Shown here piece by piece: positions 1-5,482 of a stretch of DNA of 5,482 nt (positions within the stretch are counted from its first letter, which is position 1; every line of letters starts with the position of its first letter). Position numbers and translations under genes: made by a program. Origin of the DNA: Brachyspira sp949287565 (GTDB lineage: Bacteria > Spirochaetota > Brachyspiria > Brachyspirales > Brachyspiraceae); assembly GCF_036997615.1 (NCBI RefSeq), contig NZ_JAWLQA010000082.1, one strand, 5' to 3'. The notes under the pieces are model-generated. The model saw only the letters and a list, made by a program, of their open reading frames with translations. It was not told the DNA's origin and did not search any database.

Positions 1-33
1 TCTTGTCTGGTCTGGTCTGGTCTGGTCTGGTCT
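1..33. repeat. (TCTGG)n pentanucleotide tandem array, left edge, coding
   Basis: Five perfect TCTGG units lie at 6-30, preceded by one variant unit TCTTG (1-5) and followed by a partial TCT. The array is cut by the window edge, so its full length is unknown. On the minus strand it lies in frame in the dehydratase-methyltransferase gene and encodes the pentapeptide D-Q-T-R-P; the variant unit changes one Pro to Gln (residue 674). Units are 60% GC in very AT-rich surroundings. Because five and three share no factor, all three minus-strand frames read the same cyclic pentapeptide with no stop. Confidence 0.9.
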
Positions 34-2024
34 ATATTTTTTATAATTTTTTCATGTTTATTTTCATCAAAAAATATAAAATTAGTTTCTTGTGTATCAT
101 CATTTATATTAAAAATTTTATGTATTCCATTATTATTTATAGCAAAACAACTATAACCAATTTTATTTAAAACATCTATTATATCATTTGGGTGATAATC
201 AAATTTCTTTGACCATTTTCTTAACATTTCAGAAAATATTATAGGTTTATATTTTTTCAAACTTTCCAAGCCTCCTCTAAATACTAATAACTCAGCACCT
301 TCAACATCTATTTTTATTAAATCTATCTTTTTTATATTGTTATCAAATATAAAAGTATCTAACTTGTTTATTTTACATTCAACTATTTCAGTATTTTCAG
401 CATCTTCTCTTAAATTTTTCATAGAACTTGCAGCTGTTTCTGCCTTGTTAAAGTAAAATTTTTCTATTCCATCTTTATCTGACAAACCTATATTATATAT
501 ATTTGATTTAATATTATTTAATTCAATGTTTTTACTTAACAGATCATATGTAAATTTCATTGGCTCTATAGAATATGTATTTATACTTTTGAAATGTTTA
601 TTTAAATAAATTGTATATAGACCTATATTAGCCCCTATATCCAAAACTGTATCATTTTCATTTATACATTTTAATATGATATTCATTTCACTTTCTTCAT
701 AATTACCTATATTGAACAATAAAAAAGGCATGCATACTTTATCATTAAAATTACATACTAATTTAATATTTTCATCTAAAATATTAAAATTTATTATAAC
801 ATTATCTTTGCTAATAATTATTTCTTTCACATTTTTATTTTCTTTAATATATGACATATATTCATAAAGTTTATAATGGTATTTATCATACATAACTTCC
901 ATATATGGTAATTTTTTTATTTCATTATTTAAGAACATATTTTTTAATTTTAATATTTCCATATTTTCTCCTTCATTATTTAAAGCTTCTATAGTTCTTT
1001 TAAATCCATTTTCTACATTGAAATTTGCTTTCCATTTAAGACTTTCTAGTTTTTGAGTATCAATAAATAGATTAGTTAAAGAATCTATATTCTTATTATT
1101 AAGATAATTTTTATTTTGATTTTCTATAATTAATTTTAACTGCTTATTAGGATAAAGATTAATTAATAAATTTGCTAAATCCCTAATAGATATTACAGCA
1201 TTATTATTAGCTACATTGTACGCTTCACCATTATTGCCATCTAATAATATCTTAAAAAATGCAAGTGTAGCATCTGCTATATAACAAAAAGCTCTCTTAG
1301 CTATACCATCACTTTTCATAACTATATCCTGATCATTAATGATATTTTTTACAAACTCACTAAAAACTCTAGTATCAGAATATAGATCCATAGTAGGGCC
1401 ATATGTATGTGCTATTCTAGCTATTTTTATTGGTACATTATATTGAGAATAATAAGCTTTACATAAAGTTTCCGCCATACGCTTACTTTCACCATATACA
1501 CTTCTCAAATCTAATGGATCTATACTTCCATAAACATTCTCTGAGAAATACCCATTATTAACTTTTCCATAAATATCACAAGTGCTAAATAATAAAAATG
1601 ATTCTACATTATTATTCTTAGCAATATCCAATAATACTTTTGTAGAAAGGACATTTGGATATATTACATTTAATGGTTTAGATAAAAATAAATCTGATCT
1701 GCTTGGACTAGCAGTATGGATAATATAATCTATTTTAATATTACTTACTATATTCTCATCTATGTTCACAATATCTTTTTCTATAAAAATAATTTCATTA
1801 TAGTTATAGCCGCCTAACTTTTTATAAAATTTTTCTTTTTCTCTTGCTATAGCAATTATTTTTATATTAAGTTTTTTAGTTTTATTTAAAATAAGTAATG
1901 TAAATATCATATACAATGCTAACATTCCACTAGCACCTGTTATCAATACAGTTTTATTACTTAATCTTTTATAATCTATATTATCTATTATATAGTTGAT
2001 ATCTTCTTTTATAATTTTATTCAT
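1..2024 (-). CDS. NAD-dependent epimerase/dehydratase (extended SDR) fused to FkbM-family methyltransferase, 3' end beyond window
   Basis: I translated this frame by hand from ATG 2024-2022 and found no stop through 674 codons, so the gene leaves the window at its 3' end. Residues 1-354 are an extended short-chain dehydrogenase/reductase. It has a Rossmann TGASGML motif at 29-35, HTASPS at 103-108, Ser147/Thr148, the catalytic pair Tyr177-xxx-Lys181 (YGESK) and a YGP at 208-210. This family makes or modifies nucleotide sugars, for example UDP-glucuronate decarboxylases and 4,6-dehydratases; the substrate cannot be told here. Residues from 355 on are an FkbM-type (Methyltransf_21) SAM-dependent methyltransferase, with DIGANIG at 462-468, an acidic Glu487 after motif I, and IDVEGAE at 572-578. 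It probably O-methylates a sugar. The tail runs into a D-Q-T-R-P repeat. An AGGA ribosome-binding site (2033-2036) overlaps the stop of the preceding glycosyltransferase, and the gap is 10 bp. The fusion is odd because a strong internal ribosome-binding site precedes Met355. Domain calls are confident; the single-polypeptide reading is less so. Confidence 0.9.
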   Translation of the reverse strand, partial: MNKIIKEDINYIIDNIDYKRLSNKTVLITGASGMLALYMIFTLLILNKTKKLNIKIIAIAREKEKFYKKLGGYNYNEIIFIEKDIVNIDENIVSNIKIDYIIHTASPSRSDLFLSKPLNVIYPNVLSTKVLLDIAKNNNVESFLLFSTCDIYGKVNNGYFSENVYGSIDPLDLRSVYGESKRMAETLCKAYYSQYNVPIKIARIAHTYGPTMDLYSDTRVFSEFVKNIINDQDIVMKSDGIAKRAFCYIADATLAFFKILLDGNNGEAYNVANNNAVISIRDLANLLINLYPNKQLKLIIENQNKNYLNNKNIDSLTNLFIDTQKLESLKWKANFNVENGFKRTIEALNNEGENMEILKLKNMFLNNEIKKLPYMEVMYDKYHYKLYEYMSYIKENKNVKEIIISKDNVIINFNILDENIKLVCNFNDKVCMPFLLFNIGNYEESEMNIILKCINENDTVLDIGANIGLYTIYLNKHFKSINTYSIEPMKFTYDLLSKNIELNNIKSNIYNIGLSDKDGIEKFYFNKAETAASSMKNLREDAENTEIVECKINKLDTFIFDNNIKKIDLIKIDVEGAELLVFRGGLESLKKYKPIIFSEMLRKWSKKFDYHPNDIIDVLNKIGYSCFAINNNGIHKIFNINDDTQETNFIFFDENKHEKIIKNIDQTRPDQTRQ
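960..974 (-). promoter_or_regulatory. Internal ribosome-binding site and alternative start for the methyltransferase half
   Basis: The minus strand reads AAGGAG at 973-968, then a 5-nt spacer, then ATG at 962-960 (Met355 of the fused frame). This is the strongest Shine-Dalgarno match in the window, and it lies exactly at the boundary between the dehydratase and methyltransferase domains. It would allow a separate methyltransferase of normal family layout to be translated even though the upstream frame is open. That the site is used is inference; the match itself is seen directly. Confidence 0.65.
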
Positions 2025-2034
2025 TTTAAATTTC

Positions 2035-3090
2035 CTATTTTTTCAATTTTATAGTTAATTTTAATCCTAAAATATTTAATATAAAATAAGTTTCATTTTT
2101 TTCTATTAAAATTAATGGAATATTAATTTTAAATGTTTTTTTATTAAACTTTGTATTATTAAGTACATATATTTTTTTTAAATTAGGATAAATTTCAAGT
2201 AATTGTGAATCATACAATAATTTTATAGCATCATCATAAGTAATAACTTCAGCCATTCTATGTACATTAAACCAAACTATATCAGATACTTTTTTTTCAA
2301 CTGCATATTTAATATAATCTACTGGTACTTCAGGATGCAATTCAATAGCCTGTCTTATTAATTCTTGCGACATATCTATTAAACCATCAAAATCTTTTAA
2401 AATGTCAAAGTTAAAACTCATCTGATTTCCATTATGCTGAATTCTATAGCACCCAACAAGTTCATCTGTCAAAAAATATACATCTCCGTATAAAAATATG
2501 TAAAAATAAGTCCATACATCATAAAAATGATTATGTTTTTCCTTAATCTCAAAAATTCCAGATCTATCCATGGGTTCTTTTCTCATAAACCCAAAAGTAG
2601 TTTCTATTTGATCATAACCATCATCAAGATAATGTAATAAATATGATAAGCCATCAATATAAATTTTAGAGTTATAATTTCCTATACTTATAATTCCTTT
2701 AGTTTCAAAATATCTTTTAACAAAGCCTCTAACAATAACTATTTTATCATTTTCTTCCATAACTTTTACAGCATTCGTAAAAAAAGTTGTACTAATAAAA
2801 TAGTCATCATCAGATAAAAATATAAAATATTTTCCTGTTGCTTCTTTATAAGCTTTTTTAGCATTTATATATGGACCAACATTTTTCTCTCTTCTAATAT
2901 ATTTTATATTTTTATGTTCTAAAATATATTCTTGCATAACTAAATCTGTACCATCTTCAGAAGCATTGTCACTAACTATTATTTCTATGTTAGTGTAATC
3001 CTGCTTTAATACACTATTTATAGCTTCTACAAGTAATTTTTTTCTATTATAAGTAGTTATAATAACACTAACTAATGGATAATCAATCAT
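2035..3090 (-). CDS. Family 2 glycosyltransferase (GT-A fold)
   Basis: This 351-residue protein is a family 2 glycosyltransferase that should transfer a sugar from a nucleotide-sugar donor at the cytoplasmic side during surface-glycan assembly. The GT-A domain starts at once (VSVIITTYNR, residues 7-16). It has a nucleotide-binding Asp41 in the SDNASEDGT stretch and a metal-binding DXD-type motif SDDD at 93-96. Donor and acceptor cannot be read from the sequence. The last 17 residues form a hydrophobic-basic tail containing ILGLKLTIK. This resembles the FGIKI segment of the neighbouring glycosyltransferase, but at the opposite end of the protein. The start ATG overlaps the neighbour's stop as ATGA (3087-3090), and an AAGGA site lies 7 nt upstream (3098-3102), so the two genes are probably translationally coupled. 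Confidence 0.93.
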   Translation of the reverse strand: MIDYPLVSVIITTYNRKKLLVEAINSVLKQDYTNIEIIVSDNASEDGTDLVMQEYILEHKNIKYIRREKNVGPYINAKKAYKEATGKYFIFLSDDDYFISTTFFTNAVKVMEENDKIVIVRGFVKRYFETKGIISIGNYNSKIYIDGLSYLLHYLDDGYDQIETTFGFMRKEPMDRSGIFEIKEKHNHFYDVWTYFYIFLYGDVYFLTDELVGCYRIQHNGNQMSFNFDILKDFDGLIDMSQELIRQAIELHPEVPVDYIKYAVEKKVSDIVWFNVHRMAEVITYDDAIKLLYDSQLLEIYPNLKKIYVLNNTKFNKKTFKINIPLILIEKNETYFILNILGLKLTIKLKK

Positions 3091-4250
3091 TCTTTAATCC
3101 TTAATATTATTTTACTTTCTTTAAGAAAATCAGACACTCTAGTTTTATCTATATAATTGTTATTTACACAATTTGAAATTAATTCATTTATAGCTATATT
3201 ATATAAATTTATATCTTTTTTTGTATTATTTACTAATTTAGCTTTTATTAAGAAGTTTATATTTCTTAACAAATGTAAAATATATTTTTCTAAATAAGAT
3301 CCATATTCCTCTAACAAATTATTTTCTTTTAAATATTCATATATTTCTGTTATGCTATTGTAAATATCAGTTATTATACTTACTTTAAATTCATTTGTTG
3401 CTGAAGTTTCTATCCTATAATAATTATATAATGGAATTGGTATATGTACTAATAATTTTGAATTAAGCATAATTTTAAATGTTGCTACAGCATCTTCAGC
3501 AGAAGAATTACTAGGCATAAGCTTATCTCCGATTTCATTAAGTAATTCTTTTTTGTATGCTTTATCCCATATCTGAGTTTGAATGTCAGTATTTGCAAGG
3601 CACTTTAATATATCTTTTCCATATAAAAAATTATCATGATATTTTTTCTGTAAAAGTTTATCTTTTTCTATCCAATAATGATCAAATTCTACCACATCAG
3701 CATTTGTCATAGTAAATGTTTTTATTAAAAACTCACATGCATTAATAGCTATTGAATCATCTGAATCAACAAAAATAATTCCATAACCAGTAGCTGCTTT
3801 TAAAGCAACCATTCTAGCACCTCCACAACCTAAACTTTTTTCATTTTTTATATACTTTATTCTACTGTCTTTATTAGCATATTCTAAACATATCTTTTCA
3901 TTTTCTTCTAGTTTAGATGCATCATTAACCAAAATAATTTCAATATTAGAATAAGTTTGCGATATCAAACTATCTAAACAATTTTTTAAATATTTAGTTG
4001 GAGTATTATATATTGGCACTAAAATTGATACACATAGTTTATGATCTATGGTACATTTCATAAATTCATTATAATAAATTTGAGATTCTATTACATTTAG
4101 TCTATAATTAATATCATATATATTTTTGTTTATAATTTCAATAATTTTATTATATTTAGGTTTGGTTACAATTTTTATTCCAAATATTTTATATATTCTA
4201 TATATTCCTTTATCATATTTATCAAATAAAAATTTTATAATTTTTTTCAT
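3087..4250 (-). CDS. Family 2 glycosyltransferase with N-terminal extension
   Basis: This 387-residue protein is a second family 2 glycosyltransferase. An N-terminal extension of about 70 residues contains the short segment IYKIFGIKI (19-27) followed by a mostly helical polar stretch. The GT-A domain then begins with VSILVPIYN (74-82). Visible family features are the donor-binding VND at 108-110, the DXD-type VDSDD at 161-165, and an acidic AED at 251-253 in the usual place of the catalytic base, followed by YNYYR (275-279). Substrate specificity is not predictable. The gene begins 11 bp after the sialyltransferase-like gene's stop, with AAGGA at 4256-4260 five bases before ATG. Its TGA stop overlaps the next gene's ATG. 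It shares only the family fold with its neighbour and does not look like a recent duplicate. Confidence 0.93.
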   Translation of the reverse strand: MKKIIKFLFDKYDKGIYRIYKIFGIKIVTKPKYNKIIEIINKNIYDINYRLNVIESQIYYNEFMKCTIDHKLCVSILVPIYNTPTKYLKNCLDSLISQTYSNIEIILVNDASKLEENEKICLEYANKDSRIKYIKNEKSLGCGGARMVALKAATGYGIIFVDSDDSIAINACEFLIKTFTMTNADVVEFDHYWIEKDKLLQKKYHDNFLYGKDILKCLANTDIQTQIWDKAYKKELLNEIGDKLMPSNSSAEDAVATFKIMLNSKLLVHIPIPLYNYYRIETSATNEFKVSIITDIYNSITEIYEYLKENNLLEEYGSYLEKYILHLLRNINFLIKAKLVNNTKKDINLYNIAINELISNCVNNNYIDKTRVSDFLKESKIILRIKE

Positions 4251-4261
4251 ATAAATCCTTA

Positions 4262-5323
4262 TTATTTATTAATTAATAAATTTCTTATTTTATCTCTCAG
4301 TACTCTTACTGGTATCCACCATACTATCTTATTGATTTTATCAATTTTCTTATTAATCATATTTTCTAATAGTTCTCTTTCTAATCTCTCCTTTTCTAAT
4401 AGTTCTCTTTCTAATCTCTCCTTTTCTAATAGTTCTCTTTCTAATCTCTCCTTTTCTAATTGTTCTTCTAACAAAAGTCTATTATATTCTTTTTCAAATT
4501 CGTCATAAGACATAGTATCCCTATTATCCTTATGATAAAATAACATTGATTTAGGCCACTCTTGTTCTATTTTATTTATCCTATATTTAACAAAATTATT
4601 TCCTTGTTCAGTTAATTCCATATCATATTTATTTTTTTCTTTTGGTGTATATGGATTAGTATTTTGTATAGGTGCTAACTGTAATACTTTATTTATGTTA
4701 CTTGTATCACTTATAGAATATATATTTATATCTGGTATTGAATGTATAAATCGCATAAAATCATAATCCGTATTTGATGAACCATGATGTTTTTTATAAA
4801 ATGATAAATAATTATCATTAGAATTATGTTTTTCATTAAAAGCATAATCCCAGTTATAAATATCTTGCAATTCTATACCTACTACATATATATTTTTATA
4901 TCCAAGCATTATTGCTTCTGCCAACATTAATAATCCGCTATTAATACCAAAATATGAATCAATGTTATAATAATACTCTTTATAACTATTCATATAATTA
5001 AGTATAATTTTACCATAATCATTATTATGCCAATGATATTCTTCAAAGTTTATAAAATTATAATGGTTTCTTATATCTATATGTGGTGTATAATATTTAA
5101 ATATGTTATATTTAGATTCCATATTTTGTGCTAATACAATAGGTAAATATTCATATATTCCACCCAATGCTCCAGCAAAATATGCAGTTACATTTTTACC
5201 TAAATAATATTTTTCTTCTTTATAAAATAAGTTTACTCTAAAAACATCAAAATTTTCTGGTAATCTTCTATAGTCTATATTTTTTAATGATGGACCATTA
5301 CCAGCAACTACTACAGTTTTCAT
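4262..5323 (-). CDS. GT42-family sialyltransferase-like protein (Cst-I/Cst-II relative)
   Basis: From ATG 5323 the protein is 353 residues. The N-terminus VVVAGNGPSLKNIDYRRLP (4-22) and the following FDVFRVNLFY (25-34) and KYYLGK (38-43) closely resemble, from memory, the Campylobacter Cst-I and Cst-II sialyltransferases, which transfer sialic acid from CMP-Neu5Ac to terminal galactose or sialic acid. Also present are an SG pair (129-130), LGYKNIYVVGIE (140-151), YAF (160-162), HHGSSNTD (179-186) and LAP (216-218). Some positions differ from Cst-II: Gly51, Gly126 for Arg129, and a shifted His. The donor could therefore be sialic acid or another CMP-nonulosonate. After the catalytic domain comes a linker, then a charged repeat helix (about 288-320) and a C-terminal IVWWIPVRVLRDKIR tail (333-347), possibly membrane-associating. 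I chose ATG 5323 because it has GAGGT ten bases upstream and matches the known family N-terminus. A GTG at 5377 would add 18 unlikely residues. Confidence 0.88.
   Translation of the reverse strand: MKTVVVAGNGPSLKNIDYRRLPENFDVFRVNLFYKEEKYYLGKNVTAYFAGALGGIYEYLPIVLAQNMESKYNIFKYYTPHIDIRNHYNFINFEEYHWHNNDYGKIILNYMNSYKEYYYNIDSYFGINSGLLMLAEAIMLGYKNIYVVGIELQDIYNWDYAFNEKHNSNDNYLSFYKKHHGSSNTDYDFMRFIHSIPDINIYSISDTSNINKVLQLAPIQNTNPYTPKEKNKYDMELTEQGNNFVKYRINKIEQEWPKSMLFYHKDNRDTMSYDEFEKEYNRLLLEEQLEKERLERELLEKERLERELLEKERLERELLENMINKKIDKINKIVWWIPVRVLRDKIRNLLINK
4362..4460. repeat. Perfect 30-bp in-frame tandem repeat (3.3 copies) inside the sialyltransferase-like gene
   Basis: Three identical 30-bp units lie at 4362-4391, 4392-4421 and 4422-4451, followed by 9 bases of a fourth. 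Each unit encodes the decapeptide L-E-K-E-R-L-E-R-E-L, giving a highly charged helix at about residues 288-320. The two 15-bp halves of each unit are themselves similar, which suggests growth from a shorter repeat. The unit length is a multiple of three, so copy-number changes would lengthen or shorten the helix without breaking the frame. Confidence 0.95.
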
Positions 5324-5333
5324 TATTTTTATT

Positions 5334-5338
5334 ACCTC
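5334..5338 (-). promoter_or_regulatory. Ribosome-binding site deciding the sialyltransferase-like start
   Basis: The minus strand reads GAGGT here, ten bases before ATG 5323. It supports this ATG over the GTG at 5377, which has no purine-rich site at a suitable distance: the bases just upstream of it are TATGATAATAT. Confidence 0.7.
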
Positions 5339-5382
5339 AAAATTTAAATTACAATAACAATTGACGATAATAAACACATATT

Positions 5383-5409
5383 ATCATACTATATAATACC
5401 ATTATTATA
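5383..5409 (-). promoter_or_regulatory. Possible -10 promoter elements for the operon
   Basis: On the minus strand a perfect TATAAT lies at 5409-5404, immediately after the pentamer array, and a TATGAT lies at 5388-5383. For the first, a -35 element at normal spacing would fall inside the array and would not resemble TTGACA. For the second, the -35 position is also a poor match. AT-rich DNA produces such hexamers by chance, so this is a weak call. The operon may instead be read from an upstream gene. Confidence 0.3.
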
Positions 5410-5481
5410 GCTCTGCTCTGCTCTGCTCTGCTCTGCTCTGCTCTGCTCTGCTCTGCTCAGCTCTGCTCGGCTCTGCTCTGC
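5389..5481 (-). CDS. Possible C-terminal end of an upstream gene with an A-E-Q-S-R repeat tail (partial)
   Basis: One minus-strand frame is open from the right edge through the whole pentamer array and ends at TAG 5391-5389. It reads repeats of Gln-Ser-Arg-Ala-Glu and then SYNNGII. By analogy with the left edge, where a related array lies in frame in a real gene, this could be the 3' end of another glycan gene that continues outside the window. A second frame is also open through the array and stops just after it (TAA 5407-5405). The choice of frame, and even that the array is coding here, is inference. Confidence 0.3.
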   Translation of the reverse strand, partial: AEQSRAELSRAEQSRAEQSRAEQSYNNGII

Positions 5482-5482
5482 T
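5411..5482. repeat. (CTCTG)n pentanucleotide tandem array, right edge
   Basis: Nine perfect CTCTG units (5411-5455) are followed by CTCAG (5456-5460), CTCTG, CTCGG (5466-5470), two more CTCTG units and a partial CT at the edge. The array is at least 72 bp and is cut by the window end. In the alternative phase the unit is TCTGC, one base different from the TCTGG unit at the left edge. It is 60% GC in AT-rich surroundings and lies 88 bp upstream of the sialyltransferase-like start. Confidence 0.95.

Noticed and set aside
1..33. CRISPR array or transposon end at the window edges
   Set aside because: The units are 5 bp with no spacers, and no inverted repeats or transposase genes are present; they are simple tandem arrays.
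1..60. Transcription terminator at the end of the operon
   Set aside because: The last gene is still open at the left edge, and no GC-rich hairpin followed by a T tract is visible on the minus strand.
2035..4250. The two GT2 genes as a recent tandem duplication
   Set aside because: Beyond general GT-A motifs the proteins differ in length, N-terminal layout and sequence.
4362..4460. On/off phase variation by the 30-bp repeat
   Set aside because: The unit is a multiple of three and the copies are in frame, so copy changes alter length only.
5324..5377. N-terminal extension of the sialyltransferase-like gene to a GTG start at 5377
   Set aside because: The 18 extra residues are unlike the family N-terminus, no ribosome-binding site precedes the GTG, and a good GAGGT lies before ATG 5323.

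Overview
This AT-rich window carries a leftward (minus-strand) cluster of surface-glycan genes. Each end of the window lies in a GC-rich pentanucleotide tandem array. The low GC, AGA/TTA/ATA-rich codon use, tight gene packing and mixture of families (GT42 sialyltransferase, GT2 glycosyltransferases, extended SDR, FkbM methyltransferase) suggest a host-associated bacterium with a low-GC genome. Campylobacter/Helicobacter-type Campylobacterota, Brachyspira or a similar gut organism would fit. The sequence does not fix the genus.

Layout in transcription order, right to left: (1) 5411-5482, a (TCTGC)n array with two variant units, possibly the 3' end of an upstream gene; (2) 5324-5410, a short AT-rich leader with a TATAAT hexamer next to the array and a GAGGT ribosome-binding site; (3) 4262-5323, a GT42-type sialyltransferase-like gene with a perfect 30-bp in-frame tandem repeat coding a charged helix; (4) 3087-4250, a GT2 glycosyltransferase with an N-terminal extension; (5) 2035-3090, a second GT2 glycosyltransferase, overlapping the previous gene by ATGA; (6) 1-2024, a long open frame that leaves the window and joins an NAD-dependent epimerase/dehydratase (residues 1-354) to an FkbM-family methyltransferase (from residue 355); (7) 1-33, a (TCTGG)n array inside that last gene, coding a D-Q-T-R-P pentapeptide repeat.

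Gene spacings are 11 bp, a 4-bp overlap and 10 bp, so the four genes are most likely one operon. Together they would supply and assemble an outer glycan (lipooligosaccharide, capsule or protein-linked). The SDR would make or modify a nucleotide sugar, the two GT2 enzymes would add residues, the GT42 enzyme would cap with sialic acid or a related nonulosonate, and the methyltransferase would O-methylate a sugar. No sialic-acid synthesis or CMP-activation genes are present here.

The most unusual signals are three. The two edge arrays are single-base variants of one pentamer, and on the coding strand they encode chemically similar pentapeptides whatever the frame. The SDR-methyltransferase fusion keeps a strong ribosome-binding site at its seam, with stop codons in both other frames just before it. 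The sialyltransferase-like protein departs from the known GT42 active-site residues at several positions.
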